Assembly: GCF_020447105.2 (NCBI RefSeq)
Contig: NZ_CP096184.1
Coordinates: forward strand, 2,294,001 to 2,358,000
Direction: 5' to 3'
Source: Demequina sp. TMPB413
GTDB taxonomy: Bacteria; Actinomycetota; Actinomycetes; Actinomycetales; Demequinaceae
Length of the DNA stretch: 64,000 nt
Made by a program: the position numbers and the translations under genes. Below the pieces are notes generated by a model. That model saw nothing but the letters and a program-made list of their open reading frames with translations, did no database searches and had not been told where the DNA came from. How positions within the stretch are numbered: the stretch's first letter is position 1; each line of letters begins with the position of its first letter. This document shows, piece after piece, positions 52,090 through 61,388 of the stretch.

Positions 52090-53049
52090 TCACTCCCGAG
52101 CGCGCCTGAAGGGCACGCGCCGTTTGGAGTTTCGTTCCCGGGCGGGTCGCACGACCACCCACAAGGCCACCAGCACCGTCACCAAACCGACCGCAGTCCA
52201 GCCCGTGGGCTGTTCGCCGAATGCCACCGCAGCCAGCACGATGCCGAGAACAGGCGTCAGGAACGTCCACGCGGTCAGGACATCCAGCCGTGATCGGCGC
52301 GCCTCAATGAACCAGAGCACTGTGGTCACTGCGGTACCGACAACGGCCAGGAAGGCCAAGACGGCGACAAACCTGGGTGTCCACGAGATCACCGGCGGCC
52401 CCTCAACAACGGCGGCGAAAATCACTAGGGCCGCACCGCCGAGGATGAGGTGCCAGCCGATCGCCATGATCACATCGAGTCCACCCAGGCGCCGAGCTAA
52501 GAGCGTTCCGCCCGTAATTGCCACCGCAGACAGTACGGATAGGGCCGCGCCGCTACCGCCACCGCCGGGGACCGCGACCAGGACGAGGCCGGTGAAGCCA
52601 GCCAGCAACGCCCCCGCTGTCCGCAAGGAGACAGCCTCCCCGTAGAGCCACCACGCTGGCAGCAGGATGAGCAACGGCTGAGCATTGGCGAGCACCGCGG
52701 CGGTGCCGGTTGCCAGCTCGGACACGCCAGCGAACATGGCCGCGAACGCGACCGTGACGTTCACCAGCCCCAGCACCGTGATCAGCCCCCACGCATGCCC
52801 GCCGGAGGGCATCGGGCGCCGTTGGACACCTGCCACCATCACCAGGACCACCCCGGCGATCATGGCGCGCAGCGCCGCGAACCACAGCAGCGGCGCATCC
52901 CGCAGGCCGAGACGGATAGCGACGAAGCAGGCGGCGAGCGCCACGGCAATGAAGAGCATCCGTAGCGGCCGGGGGCGTCGCGGCTCCGCGACGCCCCCGG
53001 TGGCCAGTCCGCCGGCCTCCTGCCCACCTCTCAGGGTTAAGCCGGTCAC
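52090..53049 (-). CDS. EamA/DMT family transporter
   Basis: A 319-aa membrane protein with ten predicted helices arranged as two EamA repeats (AALRAMIAGVVLVMVAG in the first half, PRFVAVLAFLAVVGTAVTTVLWF in the second). GTG 53049 overlaps the ATPase stop by 4 nt, so it is the last gene of the minus-strand copper unit. The substrate is unknown. Confidence 0.85.
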   Translation of the reverse strand: MTGLTLRGGQEAGGLATGGVAEPRRPRPLRMLFIAVALAACFVAIRLGLRDAPLLWFAALRAMIAGVVLVMVAGVQRRPMPSGGHAWGLITVLGLVNVTVAFAAMFAGVSELATGTAAVLANAQPLLILLPAWWLYGEAVSLRTAGALLAGFTGLVLVAVPGGGGSGAALSVLSAVAITGGTLLARRLGGLDVIMAIGWHLILGGAALVIFAAVVEGPPVISWTPRFVAVLAFLAVVGTAVTTVLWFIEARRSRLDVLTAWTFLTPVLGIVLAAVAFGEQPTGWTAVGLVTVLVALWVVVRPARERNSKRRVPFRRARE

Positions 53050-55514
53050 CGCCCAGCCGTGGGAGCTGCTTCCACGGCGGGTGAGGCTAGCGTCTTCACG
53101 GACGTCACGGCGTCCGGAAGGCGCAGACGCTTGAGCATCAGGGCGTTGACCGCGACGATCAAGGACGACCCGGCCATCGTCAGCGCCGCGATCTCGGGAC
53201 GCAGGAGCAGTCCGAACGACGGGTAGAACACACCCGCCGCGATCGGGAGCGCGATGACGTTGTAGCCGACAGCCCACCCAAGATTCTGTCGCATCTTGCG
53301 GACCGTACCCTTGCCGATGCGCAGGGCGATGGGCACGTCCAACGGGTCTGAACGCATGAGCACGAGATCTGCCGTCGCGACGGCGACATCCGTGCCAGCG
53401 CCGATCGCGATGCCGATGTCCGCCGTGGCCAGGGCAGGGGCGTCGTTGACGCCGTCGCCGACCATCGCGACCCGCTTGCCCGCCCGCTGCAGTTCGGCGA
53501 CCTTCTCCGCCTTGTCTCCCGGTAGCACCTCGGCGATGACGGTGTCGATTCCCAGCTGGTCGGCGATGCGCAGGGCCGTGGCCTCGTTGTCTCCCGTGAG
53601 CATCACCACTTTGATGTTGACCTTGTGCAGGGCCGCGACAGCCGCGGCCGCTGTTTCCCGCGCTGCATCGGCCAGGGCGATGACCCCCACCGCACGTCCG
53701 TCGACGGCGGCCAGGACGGCTGTGCGGCCCGCGGCTGCGAGCTCGTCGCGGCTCGCGGCGAGCGTGCCGAGGTCGATGTTCTCCTTGGCCATCAGCCGCA
53801 GGTTGCCGACGAGGACGCGGCGTCCATCGACGGTCGCCGTTGCGCCGTGCCCGGGGACGTTGAGGAACTCACTCACCTTCAGCGTAGGCAGACCCCGCTC
53901 GGCCGCATGCTGGTCGATAGCCCGGGCCAGCGGGTGCTCGGACTCCCTCTCGACGGCCGCCACCAAGGCCAGCATCTCGTCCTCGGCCATGTCGGCCACG
54001 ACGACGTCGGTGACCTCTGGCTCGCCCTTGGTCAAGGTGCCGGTCTTGTCCATCACGACCGTGTCGATGTGAGACGACACCTCCAGCGCCGTGGCGTTCT
54101 TGAACAACACGCCGCGCTGTGCGCCCAACCCGGTCCCGACCATGACCGCCGTCGGCGTGGCCAGCCCCAAGGCATCCGGGCATGTGATCACGACGACCGT
54201 GATGGCGAACAGGATCGCCAACTGCACGGGCTCGCCGAGCACCAGCCACCAGACCAGGAAGGTAGCCGTGCCGCCAATGAGGGCGACGAACACCAGCCAG
54301 AAGGCTGCCTTGTCGGCCAGGCGCTGCCCGGGTGCCTTGGAGTTTTGCGCCTCCTGGACCATCTTCACGATCTGCGCGAGTGCGGTGTCCGCGCCCACCT
54401 TCGTGGCCCGGGCCCGCAGGGTCCCGGTGGTGTTGATCGAGGCGCCAATCAGTTCGGAACCCGGCAGCTTCTCCACTGGCATCGACTCCCCGGTGACCAT
54501 CGACTCGTCGACCTCGGACTCACCCTCCTCGACGACCGCATCGACAGGGATCTTCGACCCCGGACGGATCAGGAGCAGGTCACCGACCACCACCTCCGAG
54601 GTGGGAACCTCCACGGGCGTTCCGTCACGAATCACCATCGCCTGGGACGGAGCCAACTCGAGCAGGGTTCTGATCGCATCGTTGGCCCCGCCGCGGGCCC
54701 GCATCTCGAACCAGTGCCCGAGTAGCACGAATGCGGTCAATACGGCCGCGGCCTCGTAGAAGACCTCGCCGCCCCCTGTCAGGGTGATGATGACGCTGTA
54801 CAACCACCCCGAACCCACCGCGACGGCCACCAGCACCATCATGTCCAGTGTCTTGGCCCGCAGCGCCCGGTAGGCACCGTCGAAGAAGATCCAGCCCGAG
54901 TAGAACACCACCGGCAGGGACAGGATCAGGGTGAAGACATCGTCGCGCAGCCCCAACACCGACGGAAGGTCCTCCAGCCCCAGCACGTCCCGACCGATCG
55001 GGGACCACAGGGAGATCGGCACGGCAAGGATCACCGCGACCAGGAACCGATTGCGCATGTCGCGGACCATGTCCGCCATGGACGCGCCGCCGTGGCTGCC
55101 TCCGTGGCCCATCACCGACTGCGCGGAATGATCGGCATCCGCACCGTCCCCGTGGCCCGCGTGTGCGTCGTGGCCGGCGTGTGCGTCGTGGCCGGCGTGT
55201 GCGTCGTGGCCCGCGTGTGCGTCGTGGCCCGCGTGTGCGTCGGAGTCGCTCGAATCGCTGGGATCAGCCATGGGGTCGCACACGTGCTCAGGCACTGACT
55301 GCCCGTCGCAGTGGAAACCGCAGTCGCGAATCCATCCGGACAACTCCGCAACGTCGGTGCGGTCGGAGTCATATGAGACGGACGCGGTCTGGGCAACCAT
55401 GTTCGCCTCGATCGACACCACGCCGGGCCTACGCCGGAGTGTCTTTTCCACCACTGCGGCAGATGTCGCCCAGTGCATCCCACCAATCTGTAGGACAGTG
55501 CTCTTGGTCGTCAT
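53046..55514 (-). CDS. P1B ATPase with altered metal motifs (WATS and CPD) and His-repeat
   Basis: An 822-aa ATPase. The N-terminal HMA fold has GGMHWATSAAV, so both metal cysteines (positions 15 and 18) are Trp and Ser. Cys65, Cys69 and Cys79 follow in RDCGFHCDGQSVPEHVCDP. Residues 92-121 are five HAGHDA-type repeats. The membrane motif is ITCPDALGLATP, CPD instead of CPC. Phosphorylation (DKTGT 489-493) and hinge (GDGVNDAP) motifs are intact, so it should hydrolyse ATP. Metal and direction are uncertain; copper is inferred from context. Confidence 0.88.
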   Translation of the reverse strand: MTTKSTVLQIGGMHWATSAAVVEKTLRRRPGVVSIEANMVAQTASVSYDSDRTDVAELSGWIRDCGFHCDGQSVPEHVCDPMADPSDSSDSDAHAGHDAHAGHDAHAGHDAHAGHDAHAGHGDGADADHSAQSVMGHGGSHGGASMADMVRDMRNRFLVAVILAVPISLWSPIGRDVLGLEDLPSVLGLRDDVFTLILSLPVVFYSGWIFFDGAYRALRAKTLDMMVLVAVAVGSGWLYSVIITLTGGGEVFYEAAAVLTAFVLLGHWFEMRARGGANDAIRTLLELAPSQAMVIRDGTPVEVPTSEVVVGDLLLIRPGSKIPVDAVVEEGESEVDESMVTGESMPVEKLPGSELIGASINTTGTLRARATKVGADTALAQIVKMVQEAQNSKAPGQRLADKAAFWLVFVALIGGTATFLVWWLVLGEPVQLAILFAITVVVITCPDALGLATPTAVMVGTGLGAQRGVLFKNATALEVSSHIDTVVMDKTGTLTKGEPEVTDVVVADMAEDEMLALVAAVERESEHPLARAIDQHAAERGLPTLKVSEFLNVPGHGATATVDGRRVLVGNLRLMAKENIDLGTLAASRDELAAAGRTAVLAAVDGRAVGVIALADAARETAAAAVAALHKVNIKVVMLTGDNEATALRIADQLGIDTVIAEVLPGDKAEKVAELQRAGKRVAMVGDGVNDAPALATADIGIAIGAGTDVAVATADLVLMRSDPLDVPIALRIGKGTVRKMRQNLGWAVGYNVIALPIAAGVFYPSFGLLLRPEIAALTMAGSSLIVAVNALMLKRLRLPDAVTSVKTLASPAVEAAPTAGR
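55152..55241. repeat. 18-bp tandem repeat, five units, coding
   Basis: Five units starting at 55152 encode the hexapeptide His repeats of the ATPase. Copy number could change by slippage without shifting the frame. Confidence 0.95.
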
Positions 55515-55634
55515 GGTTAACCTTTCCTTAGTGGGTGTCGTACCGGTCTCCGATATGTCGAGGCCTATCGAGGCGCTCTCTGCAGGTTACTCGCCGGGGT
55601 TCGGCGGTTGCCATGCAGGCTCAAGCGTGGTGCA

Positions 55635-56681
55635 TCATGGCCTGGGAGCGGGCAGAAACTCCTGACGCATCCCCAGGGCCGCATCGGTCATGGCAATCGA
55701 GGTCGGACCGTCGGTGACGCTTCCGACCAAAGCACGGATGGCGTCGATGGTTTCCGGCACGACGATGGCCTCGTTGTAGACCTGGTAGGTCAGGTAGGCC
55801 TCATCGCCTTCGACGCTGAGGACGTCCTCCCAGAGCGCGACTTCCCACATGTCACCGCGGGGTCGACCAAGATCACGCATGAGTTCGACGGTGGTGTTCA
55901 ACGCGACCAGGCCATCGGCCATCCGGATGAAGGCGATGCGCGGAGCGGCCCGCAGTGCGTCAAGAACCTCGTCGCGTGTCGCTTCCCGCGTCAACTGCAG
56001 TGTCCAGAAGTGGTTGTGAGTCTGGGTGTGCGCGGCCTTGGCGGCCATCGTCACGACATCGAGGTCGGGGAGCACCGTGCGGGCATCCGGGCCCTGGTGC
56101 GAAGGGATCGACGGCTCGGGCATCACGGTGTTCATGAGGCCACCGAGGTGAGACTCTCCTGGATCCGTGGCGCGACGGATGAGGACGCCGCGGCCCCGAG
56201 CTAGGAGTTCGGCATCGCGCAGCGCCCCGAGGACGCGCACGATGCTCGTGGTGTTGCAGGATACGACGCGCGTGGTGTCCCGGCCGAGCGCGGTCGCGTA
56301 GTTGGCCTGGGCAACGAAGGAGTGACCGGTGGTGGCGTGCGACTCCCCTCCCTGGAACACGGCCTTGATCCCGGCGGCTCGGTAGGCATCGAAGTTGAGG
56401 GCCGCGACCTTTTTTGGCGTCGTGTCCACCACTGCATCGACCTGTCCGAGCAGTTCGTGCAGGCTCCCGGCTACGTCCACACCGGCGGCGCGCATCGTCC
56501 CGTCGGCCTGCTCGTTGGCCGCATAGATCGGGATGTCATGCCCCACCGCGGTACGAATCCGCCAGTCCGATGCGACGTCGGCGACACCGACGAGTTCCAT
56601 ATCCGGCATCGCGCGGACGGCATCGGCCACACGCTTGCCGATTACTCCATAACCATTAACAGCAACACGGGTAGTACTCAC
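55635..56681 (-). CDS. Type II (archaeal-type) glyceraldehyde-3-phosphate dehydrogenase
   Basis: A 348-aa enzyme. VAVNGYGVIGKRVADAV begins the NAD(P) fold, and SCNTTSIVR holds the catalytic Cys142. FQGGESHATTGHSF and TQTHNHFWTLQL are typical of type II GAPDH, not the usual bacterial type I. Start GTG 56681. It lies between csoR and the variant ATPase in one minus-strand run. Because Cu attacks the catalytic cysteine of glycolytic GAPDH in other bacteria, a metal-tolerant backup enzyme is a reasonable guess. Confidence 0.88.
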   Translation of the reverse strand: MSTTRVAVNGYGVIGKRVADAVRAMPDMELVGVADVASDWRIRTAVGHDIPIYAANEQADGTMRAAGVDVAGSLHELLGQVDAVVDTTPKKVAALNFDAYRAAGIKAVFQGGESHATTGHSFVAQANYATALGRDTTRVVSCNTTSIVRVLGALRDAELLARGRGVLIRRATDPGESHLGGLMNTVMPEPSIPSHQGPDARTVLPDLDVVTMAAKAAHTQTHNHFWTLQLTREATRDEVLDALRAAPRIAFIRMADGLVALNTTVELMRDLGRPRGDMWEVALWEDVLSVEGDEAYLTYQVYNEAIVVPETIDAIRALVGSVTDGPTSIAMTDAALGMRQEFLPAPRP

Positions 56682-56783
56682 GTGACATCGTCTCCATTCG
56701 TTGTTTGGGCGCGCCGCGTCGGCGCGCAGGTCATGCGGGGATGACATCCTCGGTCGACGGCCCGTTTCGGGCCAAGAGCTCTC

Positions 56784-57065
56784 TCAGCTGCGAACGAGCC
56801 GTGCGATGGCATCCGATGCCTCTTTGAGTTTAGTTTCCTGTTCGACACCACCGACACGCGCGGCCTCAACGAGGCAGTGGCTCATGTGGTCATCGAGCAG
56901 AATCAGGGCCACGCTGTGCAGCGCGCGGGACGTCGCCGAGACCTGGGTCAGGACGTCGATGCAGTACTTGTCATCGTCCACCATCCGCGCGATTCCACGG
57001 ACCTGACCCTCGATGCGGTTCAGGCGCTTCAACAGATCCGCCTTCCCGCCATTAGTTGTCGCCAT
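56784..57065 (-). CDS. csoR: Copper-sensing repressor CsoR
   Basis: A 93-aa helical repressor with the full Cu(I) triad: Cys35 (KYCIDVL), His60 and Cys64 (DDHMSHC). ATG 57065 has AAGGAAG; the longer frame upstream overlaps the YHS gene. It lies downstream of the CsoR-type box at 57405-57421, suggesting autoregulation, and probably controls the second box at 51625. Confidence 0.93.
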   Translation of the reverse strand: MATTNGGKADLLKRLNRIEGQVRGIARMVDDDKYCIDVLTQVSATSRALHSVALILLDDHMSHCLVEAARVGGVEQETKLKEASDAIARLVRS

Positions 57066-57145
57066 CTCAATCTTCCTTGCTGTCGGTCCGCGTCGCCGCG
57101 GTGCTGCTTGCCTGCCCTGGGCGAATGGCCTGGGCAGGGTCGGGG

Positions 57146-57337
57146 TCATGCCGGGGCGTACCGGGACGGGTCGACGTCGAAGGTCTCCACGCAGTGCGCG
57201 GAGCAGAAGTAGTAGGTGACGCCGTCGTTATCCCGGCTCACCGCCGTCGTCGAGGGGTCGACCGTCATTCCGCAGACCGGGTCGGTGGCCGTGCTGTGCT
57301 CAGACCTGTGCTCAGAGGTTCGGCGCTGGTGTGCCAT
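57146..57337 (-). CDS. Free YHS-domain protein
   Basis: A 63-aa protein: a His/Arg-rich start, then DPVCGMTVDPS and YYFCSAHCVETF, giving Cys22, Cys45 and Cys49. It is close in sequence to the YHS tail of the ATPase at 48506. YHS domains bind Cu or other soft metals in related systems. ATG 57337 has AAGGAG. It is the first gene after the CsoR box. Confidence 0.85.
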   Translation of the reverse strand: MAHQRRTSEHRSEHSTATDPVCGMTVDPSTTAVSRDNDGVTYYFCSAHCVETFDVDPSRYAPA

Positions 57338-57404
57338 GACGTGCTCCTTGGATCGCATCGGACCTCAACCACCGGGCATGTGCCGCTGGTGAGATGTTAT
57401 CGCA

Positions 57405-57421
57405 ATACCCCGGGTGGGTAT
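57405..57421. promoter_or_regulatory. CsoR-type copper operator
   Basis: ATACCCCGGGTGGGTAT, two 6-bp arms around 5 bp, lies about 70 bp before the YHS start. It has the same arm spacing as the 51625 box, so one CsoR could control both units. Confidence 0.82.
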
Positions 57422-57567
57422 CCACTACCCAGTGGACAGCACTGTGATGTGGGTCCGACCGAGGTCCGCTGAAGATTTGATCAACACTCAAAGAGAGTTC
57501 ACCGTCACGGCGCGCAGGGACGGGGCTGTACCGTCGTCTCGCCTCAGAATCCAAGGTCTGCGCCGAC

Positions 57568-58623
57568 TCACTGACGCGCGAAGGCCAACCCGGCCGACCG
57601 CACACTGACGAGCACCTCGCTGTCCGGCCGCCACTGCTGGTCGCCCAGCACGCGTGCCTGCAGAGGCTGCTCGCAGGCTGGCAGGTCCATCGTGACCACC
57701 GCGTCGTGCCCGAAGTAGGCGACATCGCGGACCATGGCCATGACGCCGCGGCCGCTGCCAGCGCCCACGGCGCTCAAGGACAGCTGCTCTGGTCTCAGCA
57801 CCAGGTCCACGGTGTCGCCAGGATGGGCGATGTGGCCGTCGGCGAGGTCTGCGGGCACCACTCCCAGTGGGCTGGCCACCGTACCGTTGTTCCACGTGCC
57901 CGGCAGGACCAGCGCTCCGCCGACGAACTGTGCGAGCCATCGGGAGACGGGCTTGGCGTAGATCTCGGCCGGGGTGCCGACCTGCACGAGCCGACCCTCG
58001 TCCACCACGGCCACCTGATCCGCCATGGACAGCGCCTCGTCCTGATCATGCGTCACCAGCACCGCCGTGGACTGCGCGCGCCGCAGCACCTGGCGCACCT
58101 GGCCGCGCACCTCAGCACGCAGCGCCGCGTCGAGGGCGGAGAACGGCTCGTCCAAGAGGACCACATCCGGCTCCGTCGCTAGGGCTCGCGCCAAAGCTAC
58201 GCGGTGACGTTGCCCGCCGGACAACTCGCCTGGCATGCGGGTGGCGTAATCGGTCATGCCCACCATTTCCAACAGGTCCAGCGCCTTTCGGGCACGGCGT
58301 TGCGCGCGCGGTAAGCCAAAACCCACGTTTGCGAGCACGTCGAGGTGCGGAAACAGCGCGGCGTCCTGGGGTACCAATCCGATGCGCCGACGCTCAGGGG
58401 CCACGTGCACTCGGGGGCCGGACAGTACCGTGCCGTCGACGACGACGGCACCCTCGACCGGCCGGTTCAGTCCGGCGATGACGCGCAGCAGCGTGGACTT
58501 GCCCGAACCCGACGGTCCGAGCACGGCGGTGAGGCTGCCGTGCGGCACGGTGAAGGTGATGCCTCGCAACACGGGCGCGGAGTCGTAGCCCGCCACAATC
58601 TTGCGTACCTGCAGTTCGCTCAC
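57568..58623 (-). CDS. fbpC: Iron(III) ABC transporter ATP-binding protein
   Basis: A 351-aa ATPase: Walker A GPSGSGKST, signature ELSGGQRHRVALARAL, Walker B VVLLDEPFSALD, and a C-terminal regulatory TOBE-like domain (from 240). GTG 58623 overlaps the permease stop by 4 nt. The permease and binding protein beside it define an Fbp/Sfu-type ferric uptake system. Confidence 0.9.
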   Translation of the reverse strand: MSELQVRKIVAGYDSAPVLRGITFTVPHGSLTAVLGPSGSGKSTLLRVIAGLNRPVEGAVVVDGTVLSGPRVHVAPERRRIGLVPQDAALFPHLDVLANVGFGLPRAQRRARKALDLLEMVGMTDYATRMPGELSGGQRHRVALARALATEPDVVLLDEPFSALDAALRAEVRGQVRQVLRRAQSTAVLVTHDQDEALSMADQVAVVDEGRLVQVGTPAEIYAKPVSRWLAQFVGGALVLPGTWNNGTVASPLGVVPADLADGHIAHPGDTVDLVLRPEQLSLSAVGAGSGRGVMAMVRDVAYFGHDAVVTMDLPACEQPLQARVLGDQQWRPDSEVLVSVRSAGLAFARQ

Positions 58624-60227
58624 AGTGTCTCCTCCGGGTGGCGTTTGCCGCCTGCGACTTCCCGCGTCAGCAGCAACGCCGGCACGGCGGCCACCGCGAT
58701 CAGCACCAGCGCATACGGCGCGGCCGCGGCGTAGGCGGTACCGGATGTGAGCCGCCACAGCGATGTTGCAAGCGTCTCCGTACCCGTGGGCCGCAGCAAC
58801 AGCGTCGCTGGCAATTCTTTCATGGCCGTCAGCGCCACCAGCAGCACGCCTGCCCCGATGCCCGGCCACGCGATGCGTGCGGTCACGCGGGTCCACACCC
58901 CCGCGGGCGTCGAACCCAGGGTGCGGGCCACGTCCTCCAAGCCGGGCTCCACCTGCACGATGCTCGATCGCACGGCGCCTACTGCCTTGGGCAGGAACAG
59001 CACACCGTAGGCGAAGGCAAGCATCCAGATCGACTGATACAGCATCGGCGCCACGTTGAGCGAGAAGAACACGAGCGACAGGCCCACAACGATGCCCGGT
59101 AGGGCCAGTCCCAGGTAGCTGGCGGACTCAGTTGCGGTCGCCAGGCGCGAGCGGAAGCGGGCCGCCAAAATGCCAATGGGTAGGGCGAGGGCAAGCGCCA
59201 CTACCGCGCCCGCCACCGCAAGCCCCACCGTGGACAACGCGTCGGCCAGTAGGCCTCCCATCCTCACCGTCGTGGAGGTCTCGGTCCTCAGCAACAGATA
59301 CCGGGCCAGCGCACCGAGCGGCACGCCGAGCGACAGCGCCGCCACCACCGCGAGCCCGCCGTGGGCGAGCCAGCGCCACCGGCCCAGCGCCACAAGGACT
59401 GGCCGGGTGCGCGCCGCCACGGTCGATCCCATGCGCGCCGGGGCGCCCCGAATGCGCCGCTCGGCCGCCACGAGCGCGATCCCCATCGCGGCCAAGACCA
59501 CGGACATCACGGCCGCCAGGGTGCGGTCAAACAGGCTCTCGTAGGCCACCTGGATGGCCCACGTGAAAGCCTGGTAGCGCATCAGGGCGACGGACCCGAA
59601 GTCGCTCAGCACATACAGCGCCACCAGCAGCACCCCGGCAAGAGAGGCGGGGCGAATCTGCGGCCACGTCGCCTCGAGGAATGCCCGCGACCTGCCCCGG
59701 CCAAGTGTGCGTGCCACATCTTCGCTGGCCGAGTCGGCGAGGCGAAGTGCGGCGATCGTCGGCAGTGTCACGAGCGGCACGTTGCACAACGTGAGCACAA
59801 GAAACGCGCCCCAGAAGCCCCTCACATCGGTGGTCGCGATCCACCCGAATGCCGCCACATACGAGGGCACTGCGAGCGCCAAGGAGGACACGACGAGCCA
59901 CGCGCGGCGGCCCGGCAGATCGGTGCGAGTCAGCAGCCACGCGATCGCGACGCCCAGCACCAGGCACGCCGCCGCCACTGCGACCACCAGGCCGACGGTG
60001 TTGAGCATCAGTGTCGCGATGCGCGGGTTCCACAGTGCATCAACAATCTCGGAGCCGTCTGCCTGGGCCACCCTCACCACGAGGTACACCAAAGGAATGG
60101 CCGCCAACATGGCAGCCACCACGGCGGAGACCGGCAAGACCAGCCGCACGCTCGGCGCGCGCACACGACGACGGGGGGTCAGAGTCGCCTCAGAACTCCC
60201 CGCCGCCGTGTCGCGCGCGGACTGCAT
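58620..60227 (-). CDS. fbpB: Iron(III) ABC transporter permease, two-domain
   Basis: A 535-aa membrane protein with about 12 helices in two halves. Each half has the cytoplasmic EAA-type loop: LRLADSASEDVARTLGRGRSRAFLEATWPQIRPA, and EDVARTLGSTPAGVWTRVTARIAWPGI. Double-length permeases are characteristic of FbpB. It starts 8 bp after the binding-protein stop. Confidence 0.9.
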   Translation of the reverse strand: MQSARDTAAGSSEATLTPRRRVRAPSVRLVLPVSAVVAAMLAAIPLVYLVVRVAQADGSEIVDALWNPRIATLMLNTVGLVVAVAAACLVLGVAIAWLLTRTDLPGRRAWLVVSSLALAVPSYVAAFGWIATTDVRGFWGAFLVLTLCNVPLVTLPTIAALRLADSASEDVARTLGRGRSRAFLEATWPQIRPASLAGVLLVALYVLSDFGSVALMRYQAFTWAIQVAYESLFDRTLAAVMSVVLAAMGIALVAAERRIRGAPARMGSTVAARTRPVLVALGRWRWLAHGGLAVVAALSLGVPLGALARYLLLRTETSTTVRMGGLLADALSTVGLAVAGAVVALALALPIGILAARFRSRLATATESASYLGLALPGIVVGLSLVFFSLNVAPMLYQSIWMLAFAYGVLFLPKAVGAVRSSIVQVEPGLEDVARTLGSTPAGVWTRVTARIAWPGIGAGVLLVALTAMKELPATLLLRPTGTETLATSLWRLTSGTAYAAAAPYALVLIAVAAVPALLLTREVAGGKRHPEETL

Positions 60228-60235
60228 GTGTCTCC

Positions 60236-61297
60236 CTACAGGAGGCCGACTTCCACCAGCAGAGCGGTGGTCTCCCCCAACGAATCGAGGTCAGACAGGT
60301 CCAATTCAGGGTTGGTCAGCGACTCAAGGGCTGGCAGACCCTCTGGTGCCGCCACGCCGTCGATCAGCGGGTACTCGTAAGTGGTGTCCACAAAGTACTG
60401 CTGTGCGGACTCGGAGACGAGGTACTCGATGAACTGCAACGCGTCGGCGTCATCCGCGGCTCCCTCAAGCAGACCGGCCCCCGTGACGTTGACGATGCTG
60501 CCGGCATCCCCCGGCTCAGGGAACGCCAACTGGGCGCGCATGTTTTCGGCGCCCACCTCGGCGGCCATGCGGTACCAGTAGTAGTGGTTGATCAGGCCCA
60601 ACTTGATCTCGCCGGCGTTGGCAGCCTCAAGGATGGGGGTGTTCTTCGCATAGACCTGTGCGTCTGAGGCCTTCATGTCCTCGAGCCACGCACGGGCAAC
60701 GTCCTCGCCCTCAAGCACGCGCAGCGCGGTCACGAAGGATTGGAACGATGCGTTGGTGGGAGGGATGCCCACCTGGGAGGCCCACTGCGGGTCGGTGAGG
60801 GCCGCGACCGCCGTCGGCACCTCGTCGGCGCTCAGTTGTTCGCTGTCGTAGACGATCACGCGTGCGCGGCCGGTGACACCCACCCAGGAGCCATCCGTGG
60901 AGGTGAAGCCGGCGGGGACCGTCTGGGTGATGCTCTCTGGCAGGGTGGCGAACATGCCTGCCTTCGCGACGGCTCCCAGCGCGCCCGCATCTTGTGACAG
61001 GAAGACGTCGGCTGGGGTGGCGTCGTCTTCCTCAAGCAGCAGGGCGGCCAGTTCGGTGCTCCCGGCGTAGCGCACGTCGACGCTGATGCCGGTGTCGGAT
61101 TCGAACTGCTCGATCAGCGGATCAATCAACTCCTGGTCGCGTCCGGCGTAGAGCGTGAAGGTCCCATCGGCGACGGCGGACGAGGGGGCGGCTGCGTCCG
61201 GCGTCGGCGCGGTGTCGACTTCGGCCGGGCCGCACGCGCTGAGCGTGAGCCCGGCCAGGGCAGCGGTCACGACGGCGGCTGGGCGCAAGGCGGTCAT
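60236..61297 (-). CDS. fbpA: Iron(III)-binding lipoprotein
   Basis: A 353-aa periplasmic-type binding protein with lipobox LSAC (Cys22). FTLYAGRDQELIDPLIEQFE opens the mature fold, and NHYYWYR carries the tyrosine pair that binds Fe(III) in FbpA. An iron-box-like palindrome lies at 61331-61349, suggesting IdeR/DtxR control of the whole operon. Confidence 0.93.
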   Translation of the reverse strand: MTALRPAAVVTAALAGLTLSACGPAEVDTAPTPDAAAPSSAVADGTFTLYAGRDQELIDPLIEQFESDTGISVDVRYAGSTELAALLLEEDDATPADVFLSQDAGALGAVAKAGMFATLPESITQTVPAGFTSTDGSWVGVTGRARVIVYDSEQLSADEVPTAVAALTDPQWASQVGIPPTNASFQSFVTALRVLEGEDVARAWLEDMKASDAQVYAKNTPILEAANAGEIKLGLINHYYWYRMAAEVGAENMRAQLAFPEPGDAGSIVNVTGAGLLEGAADDADALQFIEYLVSESAQQYFVDTTYEYPLIDGVAAPEGLPALESLTNPELDLSDLDSLGETTALLVEVGLL

Positions 61298-61330
61298 AGG
61301 GGGCCTTCCTGAGGGGAGCTGGGGACGGAG

Positions 61331-61349
61331 TAAGGCGAGCCTAATATGT
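61331..61349. promoter_or_regulatory. IdeR/DtxR-like iron box
   Basis: TAAGGCGAGCCTAATATGT has the core TAAGGC-GA-GCCTAA, close to the DtxR/IdeR consensus (TTAGGTTAGGCTAACCTAA). It lies 34-52 bp before the fbpA start. Confidence 0.65.
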
Positions 61350-61377
61350 AATTACGCAACGAGTCAATTGCGTAATT
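61350..61377. promoter_or_regulatory. Perfect 10-bp palindrome beside the iron box
   Basis: AATTACGCAA (61350-61359) and TTGCGTAATT (61368-61377) are separated by 8 bp. The site could terminate the Nudix transcript or bind a second regulator of fbpA. Confidence 0.6.
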
Positions 61378-61388
61378 CGTGGTACTCC

